Origin: Lachnospiraceae bacterium
GTDB taxonomy: Bacteria; Bacillota; Clostridia; Lachnospirales; Lachnospiraceae
Reading direction: 5' to 3'
Length of the DNA stretch: 64,000 nucleotides
Assembly (NCBI GenBank): GCA_015056905.1
Contig: SVFI01000004.1
Location: 62,001 to 126,000 of the forward strand
The notes below the pieces were generated by a model. It was not told the origin of the DNA and ran no database searches. It saw nothing but the letters and a program-made list of their open reading frames with translations. Below are positions 32,001 through 40,537 of this stretch, piece by piece (within the stretch, counting starts at the first letter, position 1; each line of letters begins with the position of its first letter). The position numbers and the translations under genes were made by a program.

Positions 32001-32216
32001 AAAAAAGCCATGCAACCGACATAGGGCGACACTTCCACACGTTACCTTAACAGTTAACTCGGTCCAGGCGCCCTTACGGCACATGGGGGTATCTGCTTAG
32101 TGCTGCTTTGTTCCCAACCTGACACGGTTCACAGTTCCCATTGCGTAAGACCCAAACGTCATCGCCACTTATTAAGGGCGGCTATGGAAGCCAAAACCCT
32201 ATGCCGATTGCACGGT
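32001..32216 (-). ncRNA. ffs: Signal recognition particle RNA, large bacterial type
   Basis: On the - strand the S-domain signature is clear: GTGTCAGGTTGGGAACAAAG followed by CAGCACTAAGCAGAT, later ATGTGCCGTAAGGGCGCCTGG, as in SRP RNA helix 8 and its partner strand. The two ends pair (GCAATCGGCATAGGG near the 5' end with CCCTATGTCGGTTGC near the 3' end), and a T6 tract closes the transcript. The 5' part would form the Alu domain. A tmRNA was rejected because no tag ORF or tRNA-like end is present. Ends are estimated within a few bases. Confidence 0.88.
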
Positions 32217-32222
32217 GCCCTT

Positions 32223-32251
32223 AGTATATAAGTTTTTGAATACTTTGTCAA
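32223..32251 (-). promoter_or_regulatory. Promoter of SRP RNA
   Basis: On the - strand a perfect TTGACA (32251-32246), a 17-bp spacer and TATACT (32228-32223). The -35 overlaps the last codons of the RNase HI gene. Confidence 0.88.
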
Positions 32252-32904
32252 ATCCCGAGCGCTTCTTTTGCCAGCTTGTCTGCCAGCTCATTATACGTAT
32301 CGCCCGAATGTCCCTTTACCTTTTGGAAATGAATATCAACATGGAGCGACGCTGCCCGGTAAAAAAGCGCATAATCCATCGTTCCTTCCTGCTTTGCCTT
32401 CCACTCACCCGTACACCAGGCAGCAATTCCGATGTAGTCGTGATAAATGGTCAGACTTTTGATTCCGTTATCAAGACAATACTGCATCGCCGCGCGTGCG
32501 CCCTCAATCTCTCCAGCCACATTTCGCATGGTCGCAAGGTCGCTATTTTCAAATTTCTTTGAGAAATGCTGTTCTTTTTCGTCATGGAACATCACCATTC
32601 CGTAGGAAAAACTACCGGTCGTCACATCATAACTTCCGTCCACATAGGCAACTGCCTCGGTATCCATAGTTGCAGAAACCGATTTTTCTACTGTCGGCTC
32701 TGTATTTACAAATGGTAACGTCATCTGTTCGACTTCACCGAAAATCTCTGCCTCTCCACCCATGAAGTCCATTGCTTCTTCTTTGGTCGCAAACCCTTTA
32801 TAAATCGCCCCGGAGTAGCCATTTATCTGCGCCTGACAATCTGCCCAGCTTGTATAAATACCCGGTGTCAGCCCTTTTTTTACTGCATAATATTTCTTTG
32901 CCAT
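32248..32904 (-). CDS. rnhA: Ribonuclease HI with N-terminal viroplasmin-like domain
   Basis: A 218-residue RNase H1 that cuts the RNA strand of RNA-DNA hybrids. Residues 1-50 form the hybrid-binding (viroplasmin) domain: YYAVKKGLTPGIYTSWADCQ and YKGFATKEEAMDF. The catalytic domain begins near residue 84 with YVDGSYD (Asp89), then GEIEGARAA (Glu132/134), IYHDYIGIAAW (Asp156) and NELADKLAKEA (Asp209). The gene reads toward the SRP RNA, whose promoter overlaps its end. Confidence 0.93.
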   Translation of the reverse strand: MAKKYYAVKKGLTPGIYTSWADCQAQINGYSGAIYKGFATKEEAMDFMGGEAEIFGEVEQMTLPFVNTEPTVEKSVSATMDTEAVAYVDGSYDVTTGSFSYGMVMFHDEKEQHFSKKFENSDLATMRNVAGEIEGARAAMQYCLDNGIKSLTIYHDYIGIAAWCTGEWKAKQEGTMDYALFYRAASLHVDIHFQKVKGHSGDTYNELADKLAKEALGI

Positions 32905-32920
32905 GTTTTCTCCTTACAAT

Positions 32921-33736
32921 TTACCAATCGCTGCTCCAGTCGGTTCCGCCGCTATCCCACGAATCCGAACTGTCCCACGAAGATCCGCTGTCCCAGTCGT
33001 CATCATCATATGTTTGGCGTTCGATGTAGTCCTGATAAGCCTTCTCGTATGTCTCAGAACTCTTAAAACTATCGACATCTGTCGGAACATCATCATCCAC
33101 ATAATAATCATCTACATCCTCTGTAAAATCTCCGGCATATTTCGACCAGTCCTGTTCATAATCGTCATAATAGTAAAAATGATTGTCGTAGTGATAATAA
33201 TACTGATCTTGATAGCGGTAATAGCCTTCTTTATGATTGTCCTTCATATTGACCGCAAAAACACTGATCAGCGCAGCCGTAATACCGACAAAAAACGTAA
33301 TTCCTACGATTTTATTCAGCTTCTGCATTTTATCTTCCAACTTGGAGGACGAAGCTGATTTCCCGTTTTTGGCTTTTTGATTTGCAATTTCACTGCGCAG
33401 CTTTTGATACAATTCGTTTACCGCAAAGGCCTCGTCATCTCCCCGGTAACGCTCTGCCCTTGTGCCGTCCGATTTATTTTTATAAACTACAAAATCGCCA
33501 TTGGAATCCTGATAAATACCAAAAGCCCTTGCTCCTTTGTAATCCTTCCCGATAAAAAAGCGCGTAACATTTTCATCCGGCAAATTGTGGGCCACATACC
33601 AATCTTTCAACTGCTCTATTGTCTCCGGCTGTGAATTGGCCGTGCGCTTATATTGGACATTCGGTGCCCCGCAGCACTCACACTTCTCACTGCTTTGCTC
33701 TATGTAATTTCCACAATAATCGCATCTTATTTTCAT
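32921..33736 (-). CDS. Zinc-ribbon membrane protein with Tyr/Asp/Trp-rich tail
   Basis: A 271-residue protein. Residues 3-25 make a zinc ribbon (CDYCGNYIEQSSEKCECCG). A mixed soluble domain follows, then one membrane segment (IVGITFFVGITAALISVFAV, about 143-162). The C-terminal 100 residues are strikingly biased: KEGYYRYQDQYYYHYDNHFY, DDYYVDDDVPTD and a tail of DSWDSGGTDWSSDW repeats. The biased part is probably outside the cell and unstructured. A related zinc-ribbon/membrane layout is found at 39479-40312. Function unknown. Confidence 0.8.
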   Translation of the reverse strand: MKIRCDYCGNYIEQSSEKCECCGAPNVQYKRTANSQPETIEQLKDWYVAHNLPDENVTRFFIGKDYKGARAFGIYQDSNGDFVVYKNKSDGTRAERYRGDDEAFAVNELYQKLRSEIANQKAKNGKSASSSKLEDKMQKLNKIVGITFFVGITAALISVFAVNMKDNHKEGYYRYQDQYYYHYDNHFYYYDDYEQDWSKYAGDFTEDVDDYYVDDDVPTDVDSFKSSETYEKAYQDYIERQTYDDDDWDSGSSWDSSDSWDSGGTDWSSDW

Positions 33737-33767
33737 TTGAATACCTCTTGTTTCGACATCGAAACTT

Positions 33768-34343
33768 TTACATCTTTACTCTCTTGCGCAGACCATCAAA
33801 AAACTGCTTTAAAATCTGCGAACATTCTTCTTCCTTAATCCCTCTCGTCACATCTACGCGGTGGTTAAATTCCTTCATTTCCAACAGATTAATAATGGAA
33901 CCTGCACAGCCTGCTTTCGGATTCATTGCCCCGATTACCACTCTCGGAATTCTCGCCTGTACGATTGCTCCGGCGCACATCTGACACGGTTCCAGCGTTA
34001 CATACATGGTACACTCTTCCAGCCGCCAGTCGAAAAGCTTCTTGCTGGCCTTACGAATTGCTGCAATCTCCGCATGCGCAAGTGTGCTGTTATCCGTATT
34101 CCTGCGATTGTATCCCCGCGCAATTACCTTTCCTTCATGCACGATAACGCAACCGATCGGAACTTCATCCAGCTGTGCCGCTTTTTTTGCAAGTTTTAAG
34201 GCTTGTCCCATATATTTCTCATCCACCTGTTTCTGCAACTGTGCAGCCATTCGCGCTTCCTCCTCCAGACGTAGGCGTTTCTCCTCCTTAGCCTTCAGAC
34301 GATTTTCGCGACGTTTCAACTGTTTTTCGGTAACTTCATGCAT
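33768..34343 (-). CDS. tadA: tRNA-specific adenosine deaminase TadA with N-terminal extension
   Basis: Converts the wobble adenosine of tRNA-Arg(ACG) to inosine. The 191-residue form has the zinc deaminase motifs HAEIAAI (His90, Glu92) and EPCQMC (Cys120, Cys123). The conserved domain begins near residue 43 (DEKYMGQALKLAKKA); before it lies a charged, probably coiled-coil extension (KQLKRRENRLKAKEEKRLRL) unusual for TadA of about 150 residues. The start MHEVTEKQ has GGCGGTGA upstream; an internal ATG near residue 45 would give the usual length, but no ribosome binding site was noticed there. Confidence 0.9.
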   Translation of the reverse strand: MHEVTEKQLKRRENRLKAKEEKRLRLEEEARMAAQLQKQVDEKYMGQALKLAKKAAQLDEVPIGCVIVHEGKVIARGYNRRNTDNSTLAHAEIAAIRKASKKLFDWRLEECTMYVTLEPCQMCAGAIVQARIPRVVIGAMNPKAGCAGSIINLLEMKEFNHRVDVTRGIKEEECSQILKQFFDGLRKRVKM

Positions 34344-34454
34344 GTTTTTCACCGCCTTTTCCTGCCTTTTAGTATAACAAATCAAAGGTCTTACATCAAC
34401 CACGCACTTGCAACATGGAAACATCTGATTTATGATAGAAACGGAGGAAAAAAT

Positions 34455-35195
34455 ATGCTGATTTGTGGTTTTAACAAAACAACTTTACTCGATTATCCGG
34501 AACATGTCGCAGCGACCGTATTCTTAGGCGGCTGTAATTTCCGCTGCCCGTTTTGCCAGAACCGCGATCTGTTACTTAACCCTGCAGATTTTGCCTCCTT
34601 TACCGAAGAGGAAATCCTGGCGCATCTTAAAAAACGCCGGGCCATGCTGACCGGCGTCTGCATAACCGGAGGAGAACCAACCATTTACAAAGAACTACCG
34701 ATGTTTCTCGCCCGTATCAAAGAACTGGGCTTTCTCATAAAGCTCGACACGAACGGAACCAACCCTAAAATGCTTCAAACGCTCTATGATGATCATCTGA
34801 TAGATTACGTTGCCATGGATATTAAAACAGGTCCGTCCAATTATGCCAAAGTAGCAGGTTTTTGCGATGGCGAGGGCTCTATTTTCGTTGCGTCCGGGCA
34901 GAATCTCCTTGAAAACGTAAAGGAAAGCGTACAGTTTCTCATGCACGAAACCGATTCGACTCGTTTTACCTATGAATTCCGCACGACCGTTGTTCGCGAA
35001 TTACACAACGCGGATTCTTTTAATGAAATTGCTGCCTGGATTAAAGGCGCACCCCGGTATTTCCTACAATCGTACAAAGATAGTGAAAACGTACTTTGTC
35101 CGGGATTTCATGCTTATACCAAGGATGAGCTAAAGCAATTCGCCAAACAGCTTCGCCCGATGATTCCTTCGGTCGCTCTGCGTGGTATAGACTAA
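34455..35195 (+). CDS. nrdG: Anaerobic ribonucleotide reductase activating protein
   Basis: A 246-residue radical SAM protein that generates the glycyl radical of NrdD. The 4Fe-4S motif is CNFRCPFC (Cys27, 31, 34), preceded by LLDYPEHVAATVFLGGC, followed by CITGGEPTIYKELP and LDTNGTNPKML. The ATG with ACGGAGGAAAAAAT is chosen; the frame is open about 40 codons further upstream but without family similarity. No nrdD lies in the window. Related radical SAM activases for other glycyl-radical enzymes look similar. Confidence 0.88.
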   Translation: MLICGFNKTTLLDYPEHVAATVFLGGCNFRCPFCQNRDLLLNPADFASFTEEEILAHLKKRRAMLTGVCITGGEPTIYKELPMFLARIKELGFLIKLDTNGTNPKMLQTLYDDHLIDYVAMDIKTGPSNYAKVAGFCDGEGSIFVASGQNLLENVKESVQFLMHETDSTRFTYEFRTTVVRELHNADSFNEIAAWIKGAPRYFLQSYKDSENVLCPGFHAYTKDELKQFAKQLRPMIPSVALRGID

Positions 35196-35218
35196 GTGAA
35201 GCTTGCATGATTCGTCAT

Positions 35219-35926
35219 TTACCCATGAATTTTCTTCAGATAATATCCGAAGCTTCCTTGCTTGGGAAGCTCATCTCTGGTTTCCCCGTCAAGATTACAA
35301 TCTTCCACGAATTCTGCTTCCATGAAATACGGAAATCCCATCATACCGGCTGCAATAGCCTCTCTTTCATAAAAATGGTCCGGTACTCCGATAAAATCCT
35401 TTCCGACAATAAAATAGCGATAGCGATAAAATCCATGTCGTAAAAAACTGTTATAATATAGTTCTTCCAGCCCGCCTCCGGCTTCTTTTAAATATTCGAG
35501 GTCACGTATGTACTCTACACTTCTTGTTTCTCTTTTATCTGCCACCGGCAAGACTTTTTTCTCTTCCTCTGTCGCGGATATTTCTGCCAATGTTAACTTT
35601 TCATCCGATACGATCATCTTATTTCCCGGCAGTACCAGACAGCAGTCTACGATTTCTCCGATATATTCCGGGTGATCCAAAGAAAATACATAATGCGAAT
35701 TTCCTTTTTCCAACCGACTTTTCCAGCTTTTGCTTGAAACTACCTCACCCTTTCTTCGATACCGAAGCACACATTCCATTTCCGTTCCATAGTAAATCGG
35801 GAGCGTATTTAAAAAATATTCGATTCTTATTTTTCGATTGGTAAGACTGATTTTTTGTAGACCTGCATCTGCAAGCTTTGCGCCGTGTTCCGCCAAAATG
35901 ACATATTTTTTTATCTGTTTATACAA
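35219..35926 (-). CDS. DUF6128-like protein of unknown function
   Basis: About 235 residues, soluble. The C-terminal block (HGFYRYRYFIVGKDFIGVPD, FYEREAIAAGMMGFPYFMEA, FGYYLKKIHG) is what I recognise as DUF6128, a Lachnospiraceae family without known function. No ATG is available: in-frame TTG codons at 35935 and 35926 are candidates, and the second has AGGAG 9 bases upstream while the first touches it. This ribosome binding site is in the 3' arm of the hairpin 35931-35984, so translation may be limited by structure. Confidence 0.7.
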   Translation of the reverse strand: MYKQIKKYVILAEHGAKLADAGLQKISLTNRKIRIEYFLNTLPIYYGTEMECVLRYRRKGEVVSSKSWKSRLEKGNSHYVFSLDHPEYIGEIVDCCLVLPGNKMIVSDEKLTLAEISATEEEKKVLPVADKRETRSVEYIRDLEYLKEAGGGLEELYYNSFLRHGFYRYRYFIVGKDFIGVPDHFYEREAIAAGMMGFPYFMEAEFVEDCNLDGETRDELPKQGSFGYYLKKIHG

Positions 35927-35930
35927 AAAT

Positions 35931-35984
35931 CCCAACTCCTCTTATTAACGAATTTGACATCCGTATAATATATGAGAAGTTGGG
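35931..35984 (-). terminator. Hairpin that ends the CdaR gene and covers the next ribosome binding site
   Basis: 11-bp stem with one mismatch (CCCAACTCCTC / GAGAAGTTGGG) followed on the - strand by ATTTTTGT. It follows the CdaR-type gene by 17 bp. The 3' arm contains the AGGAG of the DUF6128 gene, so the same structure may terminate or block translation. Confidence 0.6.
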
Positions 35985-36001
35985 ACTTACTATTCTTTCT
36001 T

Positions 36002-37087
36002 TTAATAATCTATCTTCTGTAAATAGCGCATGTAGTTTACAACCATAAGTGCAATTTTGAGTGTCAGCGCATCATCGAAGATTCTGATATCGAGACCTGT
36101 AAGTTTTTCCAGTTTTTCCAACCGGTACAAAAGTGTGTTTCGATGAACATAAAGCTGTCTTGCCGTCTCCGATACATTCAGGTTATTATCCAAGAATGTA
36201 TTGACGGTAATCAGCGTCTCCTCATCCAGTTCTTCCGGGATTTTTTCGCCGAAAATCTCCTCAATGAACATCTCACACAAATTCACCGGAAGCTGATAAA
36301 TCAGACGACCGATACCAAGCGTGCTGTAAGCAACGACATTTTTCTCCGCATAGAATATTTTACCTACATCAAGAGCCATTTTCGCTTCTTTGTAGCTCTT
36401 GGACACTTCCTTTAATTCCGAAACAATTGTTCCGTACGCGAGCTTAACGTTAATCATGGCTTCTGTGTTCATAATGGAAACCGTCATTCCTGCTACTTCT
36501 TCTACCGCCTCATAATCCGTAAGTGATTCCATCTGCTTAATCACAATGATATTTTTCTCATCCACAGCTGTCACATAATCGCCGGAGTGCGGGGTAAACA
36601 TACCTTTTAAATACTCCATGGCATAGCTTTCTTTTCCTGACTGGATTTCCAAAAGCATAACCACTCTCGGTTTTTCTATTTCAATATGAAGCTTCTTGGC
36701 ACGATTGAAAATATCAACCAAAAGCAGGTTATCCAAAATCAGATTCTGGAAAAAGTTGTTGCGGTCGAAACGCTCTTTGTATGCAACAATGAGATTCTGA
36801 ATGTTGGCAACTGCCACCTTTCCAATCATGTACTCTTCGCTGGAATCTCCGCAAATTAATACATAAATCGGATCACCGTCGTCATATATTTTCAAATACT
36901 GACAACCCATAAGAACCTGACTTCCGGCTGCTGATGCCGCAAAATCTGTCACTCTCTCAGACACGATTTCAAAGCGGTCTGAATTTTTGGCAATCAGCAC
37001 GCCCTCCACATCGACAACTGCAAGATCGACTTTGGTAATACTTTTGAGTTCGTCCAAACAATTTTGAATTACTTGTGTCGTTACCAC
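36002..37087 (-). CDS. CdaR/PucR-type transcriptional regulator
   Basis: A 361-residue regulator. The N-terminal half (about residues 5-125) resembles the sugar-diacid/purine-sensing domain (VDLAVVDVEGVLIAKNSDRF, IGKVAVANIQNLIVAYKERF); the C-terminus is the PucR-type helix-turn-helix (NNLNVSETARQLYVHRNTLL, YRLEKLEKLTGLDIR). The GTG at 37087 has AGAGGTG 5 bases upstream and is preferred over an earlier GTG. It lies directly after an MsmK-type ATPase gene, so it may report on sugar supply; target genes are unknown. Confidence 0.82.
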   Translation of the reverse strand: MVTTQVIQNCLDELKSITKVDLAVVDVEGVLIAKNSDRFEIVSERVTDFAASAAGSQVLMGCQYLKIYDDGDPIYVLICGDSSEEYMIGKVAVANIQNLIVAYKERFDRNNFFQNLILDNLLLVDIFNRAKKLHIEIEKPRVVMLLEIQSGKESYAMEYLKGMFTPHSGDYVTAVDEKNIIVIKQMESLTDYEAVEEVAGMTVSIMNTEAMINVKLAYGTIVSELKEVSKSYKEAKMALDVGKIFYAEKNVVAYSTLGIGRLIYQLPVNLCEMFIEEIFGEKIPEELDEETLITVNTFLDNNLNVSETARQLYVHRNTLLYRLEKLEKLTGLDIRIFDDALTLKIALMVVNYMRYLQKIDY

Positions 37088-37138
37088 TTTTGCACCTCTT
37101 TTTTCATACACAAATTGTGTTTTTAAGATAACTAAAAA

Positions 37139-37161
37139 GGGGAGATACGTTGTATCTCCCC
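37139..37161 (-). terminator. Intrinsic terminator of msmK-like gene
   Basis: Perfect 10-bp stem GGGGAGATAC / GTATCTCCCC, 3-base loop, followed on the - strand by TTTTTAG. Confidence 0.92.
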
Positions 37162-37174
37162 AACTAATCTAAGA

Positions 37175-38287
37175 CTAGTTTGTAATTACTAATTCTGTTT
37201 CTTTATCAAAGATATGAATCTTTTCAACATCAATAGCGAATTTAACAACGTCACCAGGTCTAGCTGTTGTACGAGGATCAACTCTTGCTGTCATCTGGAA
37301 GTCATCTAAATCGAAGTATAAGAATACTTCTGCACCAAGTAACTCGTATACTTTAACAGTTGCTTCGAATGTGCTCTGTGGAGATGCTTCAACCATCATT
37401 TCTGAATCATATACATCTTCCGGACGAATACCGAATGTAACTGTCTTTCCGTTGTAACCACCTTCGATTAACTTTTTAGATTTAGCAGGTGGGAGTGGAA
37501 TGAAGTGACCAGCTACTTTTAATACTGCTGTGTCATCAACAACTTCTACAACTGCATCTAAGAAGTTCATCTGTGGAGATCCCATGAATCCTGCTACGAA
37601 AAGGTTCGATGGCTTTTCGTATAAGTTCTGTGGTGTATCTACCTGCTGGATGATACCATCTTTCATAACTACGATTCTTGTACCAAGAGTCATAGCCTCT
37701 GTCTGGTCATGTGTAACGTAGATGATAGTTGTACCTAATCTCTGATGTAATTTAGCAATCTCGATACGCATCTGTACACGAAGTTTTGCATCAAGGTTTG
37801 ATAAAGGCTCATCCATAAGGAAAACCTTAGGATTACGAACGATAGCACGACCCATAGCAACACGCTGTCTCTGACCACCTGATAAAGCTCTAGGTTTACG
37901 ATCAAGGAGTGGAGTTAAGTCAAGAATCTTAGCTGCCTCTTTAACCATTTTGTCGATTTCTTCTTTCGGAACTTTTCTTAATTTAAGACCAAAAGCCATG
38001 TTATCATATACTGTCATGTGTGGGTAAAGAGCGTAGCTCTGGAATACCATCGCGATATCTCTGTCCTTTGGTTCTACGTCGTTAACTAATTTTTCTCCGA
38101 TTCTTAATTCACCTGAAGAAATATCTTCAAGACCTGCAATCATACGAAGTGTTGTAGATTTACCACAACCTGAAGGTCCTACGAAGATGATGAATTCCTG
38201 GTCTGCAATTTCAAGATTGAAATCTTTAACTGCTTCAAATCCGTTTGGATATACTTTACATACGTTTTTTAATGATAAGTTAGCCAT
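37175..38287 (-). CDS. Sugar ABC transporter ATP-binding protein (MsmK/UgpC type)
   Basis: A 370-residue ATPase that drives carbohydrate importers, often shared by several permeases. Motifs: Walker A GPSGCGKST, Q-loop VFQSYALYPHMTVYDNMAFG, signature LSGGQRQRVAMGRAI, Walker B FLMDEPLSNLDA and H-loop YVTHDQTEAMTL; the C-terminal 130 residues are the TOBE regulatory domain. No permease or binding protein is adjacent, consistent with a shared ATPase. Codon use differs from neighbours and suggests high expression. AGGAGGAAGATTTA precedes ATG. Confidence 0.92.
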   Translation of the reverse strand: MANLSLKNVCKVYPNGFEAVKDFNLEIADQEFIIFVGPSGCGKSTTLRMIAGLEDISSGELRIGEKLVNDVEPKDRDIAMVFQSYALYPHMTVYDNMAFGLKLRKVPKEEIDKMVKEAAKILDLTPLLDRKPRALSGGQRQRVAMGRAIVRNPKVFLMDEPLSNLDAKLRVQMRIEIAKLHQRLGTTIIYVTHDQTEAMTLGTRIVVMKDGIIQQVDTPQNLYEKPSNLFVAGFMGSPQMNFLDAVVEVVDDTAVLKVAGHFIPLPPAKSKKLIEGGYNGKTVTFGIRPEDVYDSEMMVEASPQSTFEATVKVYELLGAEVFLYFDLDDFQMTARVDPRTTARPGDVVKFAIDVEKIHIFDKETELVITN

Positions 38288-38449
38288 TAAATCTTCCTCC
38301 TAAATTATGTTTGGCTTAGCCGCCATCTATAAACTAGTATAAACGAAAGGTTATTTTTTTCCTATGCCACAAGTACACAAAGTTATCAAATATTTTTATA
38401 CATGTTGCCTAATCATTTGTTGTAACTTATAAAAAATATATAAATTTCT

Positions 38450-38917
38450 TTACAAATCACAGCGCATAGGAGTGTATATAATTCCGTGTTGCATAATCTC
38501 TCTGTCGGTATCCCTAAATCCGATGGCATGATAAAATCCTACCGCGTACGGTGCCGCATTAACTGTAATATAGGACTTGCGGCCATCTCTTCGGACATGT
38601 TCCTTTATCGCCTCCATCAACCCGCTCCCTATGCCCTGTCTGTGATAGACATCCGACACAAACAAAAGAGAAATATGGTTGATACTGCGCAGCGAAATCA
38701 TACCGACCATTTCTTTTCCTATAAATGCTGCATATACCGGATACTCGCCTAATGCAAACAGCTTTTTGAGCCGCTCGTCCGAAATCAGGTCAAGAAAGCT
38801 GTGAATCCCTTCCTCTGTATACTCTCCGGCCTCAAAGCGCAGAAATATTTTCCAGGCAAGGGCCATCGCGGTATCCCACTCTTCCGCTCTCAGATAGCGT
38901 ATCTCCACTTCGCTCAT
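38450..38917 (-). CDS. GNAT family N-acetyltransferase
   Basis: A 155-residue acetyltransferase. The acetyl-CoA loop is DVYHRQGIGSGLMEAIKEHV (about residues 89-108), preceded by the strand HISLLFVSDV and followed by YITVNAAPYAVGFYHAIGFR. GAGAGGCTGAAAT sets the start. It lies 19 bp after the membrane protein 38937-39479, so the three genes 40312-38450 may be one unit. Acceptor substrate unknown. Confidence 0.88.
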   Translation of the reverse strand: MSEVEIRYLRAEEWDTAMALAWKIFLRFEAGEYTEEGIHSFLDLISDERLKKLFALGEYPVYAAFIGKEMVGMISLRSINHISLLFVSDVYHRQGIGSGLMEAIKEHVRRDGRKSYITVNAAPYAVGFYHAIGFRDTDREIMQHGIIYTPMRCDL

Positions 38918-38936
38918 ATTTCAGCCTCTCTGCGTA

Positions 38937-39479
38937 TTATTTTGGAATTGCAACGGAAATAAACTGATCTTTATCTCCTCCGAATTCATAAAATATTGCC
39001 TCATTTGTCTCGTCATACTGATAACTTCCCACCGTGAGCAAATACGTATAGGTTGCTTCCGTTCCTTCCGGAATACAGTTCTGCGTCGAATAATGACTCA
39101 TATCCGAACCATAATATCCTATACGGCGACAAATCATACGGTCATCCTGCTCGTTCTTTGCATCTATCGTAAAATACGAAAGCGGCTCGGAATATCTGTT
39201 TTTAATATCAATCTTAACGAGATAATAATGATCGTATTCGCTCACAAGATTCTGTTCCTCAACAATCGGATCTGTGTACGCCACCTCTGTAATTTCTATG
39301 CCGGTAAAATCGTATTCGCTGTTTTTGCGGTCATCATCTTTCGTCTCAGAAGCATATCCCACACAAAACATAATTTCAAAAATCAAGACGACAATCAAAA
39401 TCCCGTTAATCCCGAATGCTTTAAACAATTTAGCAAAAAACTTGATAATCAAAGAAATAATCGTACTAAGTCCATGCAT
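38937..39479 (-). CDS. Membrane-anchored protein of unknown function
   Basis: A 180-residue protein with two N-terminal hydrophobic stretches (LSTIISLIIKFFAKLFKAFG, INGILIVVLIFEIMFCVGYA) and a beta-rich outer domain (YYLVKIDIKNRYSEPLSYFT), ending GDKDQFISVAIPK. Its ATG overlaps the stop of the zinc-ribbon gene (TAATG), so the two are coupled. No family recognised; the outer domain looks like the telokin/Ig-like folds common in secreted DUF proteins, by profile only. Confidence 0.72.
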   Translation of the reverse strand: MHGLSTIISLIIKFFAKLFKAFGINGILIVVLIFEIMFCVGYASETKDDDRKNSEYDFTGIEITEVAYTDPIVEEQNLVSEYDHYYLVKIDIKNRYSEPLSYFTIDAKNEQDDRMICRRIGYYGSDMSHYSTQNCIPEGTEATYTYLLTVGSYQYDETNEAIFYEFGGDKDQFISVAIPK

Positions 39480-40312
39480 TATCTCGTCACCTCCAATCCG
39501 TCAACGTAAATAATCTCTCGAAGTGCCCCTTTCTCATAGTTTTCGCTGTCATAATCCGCACTTGTGATATGTAACCCCTTTATGTCATCTTTTTTTACAA
39601 AATAATATAACACGCCCTGTTTATATCTAAATCTTTCTCCCAGTCCCATTTCTTCTGCCTGTTCATAATCTTCGATTCCTTTCGCATCACGTATCGAATA
39701 CTCACTGACCGGTTTGATATAATATCCGCTAAGCGTTTCCATATAAGGGGTCAACTGAATCTCATAAAATGAGTCATAATCTCTTCCTTCTCCACCGAGA
39801 AATGTCCTATCGATACTGTAAGAAATTACAATCGCTTCATATGGCTCCGGAAGATCAAACTCCGGATCTTTATCCACCGTAACGGAATCTATTTTGATTT
39901 CATACAGGTTGCTCTCTCCCTTGTACTCAATCACATCTTTTTGCGATAATGTCACAACACGAAGATCCTGCACCGTCATTTCCTGATGTACCTTTGCCTG
40001 TGACATTGTCAGAAAAATGGTCGTTCCCGCCGCCATTATGATAATTGCAATCAGAAGTGCGAAGGTAAGTCTTACATTTGATTTTTTCTTCGGCTCCGGT
40101 TCCGCGTAGTTAGATTCTCTTTTCGGTTGTGTATATGACTCTGTATATGTTTCCGTCATACTTTCAACATGTGTATGGCTTCCCTCCATACTGCAATTGT
40201 CGTTCTCCGTCGTCGTGTTGTTCGGACGCATATAATTTCCGCACTTCGGGCAAACGCCGCTATACACGTCATAATCAAAACGTTTATTGCATTCTTTACA
40301 TCTGACTTTCAT
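39479..40312 (-). CDS. Zinc-ribbon membrane protein with extracytoplasmic domain
   Basis: A 277-residue protein: zinc ribbon at residues 4-24 (CKECNKRFDYDVYSGVCPKC), a polar linker with HTHVESMTETYTESYT, one membrane segment at about 79-100 (LTFALLIAIIIMAAGTTIFL) and a large outer domain. The design matches the protein at 32921-33736 but the outer domains differ. First gene of a probable three-gene unit. AAAAGGAGTACTT precedes ATG. Function unknown. Confidence 0.78.
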   Translation of the reverse strand: MKVRCKECNKRFDYDVYSGVCPKCGNYMRPNNTTTENDNCSMEGSHTHVESMTETYTESYTQPKRESNYAEPEPKKKSNVRLTFALLIAIIIMAAGTTIFLTMSQAKVHQEMTVQDLRVVTLSQKDVIEYKGESNLYEIKIDSVTVDKDPEFDLPEPYEAIVISYSIDRTFLGGEGRDYDSFYEIQLTPYMETLSGYYIKPVSEYSIRDAKGIEDYEQAEEMGLGERFRYKQGVLYYFVKKDDIKGLHITSADYDSENYEKGALREIIYVDGLEVTR

Positions 40313-40537
40313 AAGTACTCCTTTTCTTGTATATATAACATAATCTATTATTCTCCGTCCTTGTGGTATCTTTTCCTTCTCGGGGACGCTTTCGCTCTGC
40401 TAAAAGCCTCATCGCAGAAACCTATACCGGGAGACCATGTCCACTCATCTTCCAGCTACAAATATACAACAAAAAGACTGCCTTACGCAACAGGTTGCTT
40501 TTAAGATTCATTTGTCTCCGCGGACATAATCTAAACT

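Noticed and set aside
32001-32216. tmRNA
   Set aside because: No tag reading frame or tRNA-like end; S-domain signature and end pairing fit SRP RNA.
40313-40537. Riboswitch between the XRE gene and the zinc-ribbon gene
   Set aside because: Short hairpins (for example TCTGC/GCAGA) are visible, but I could match them to no known riboswitch consensus.
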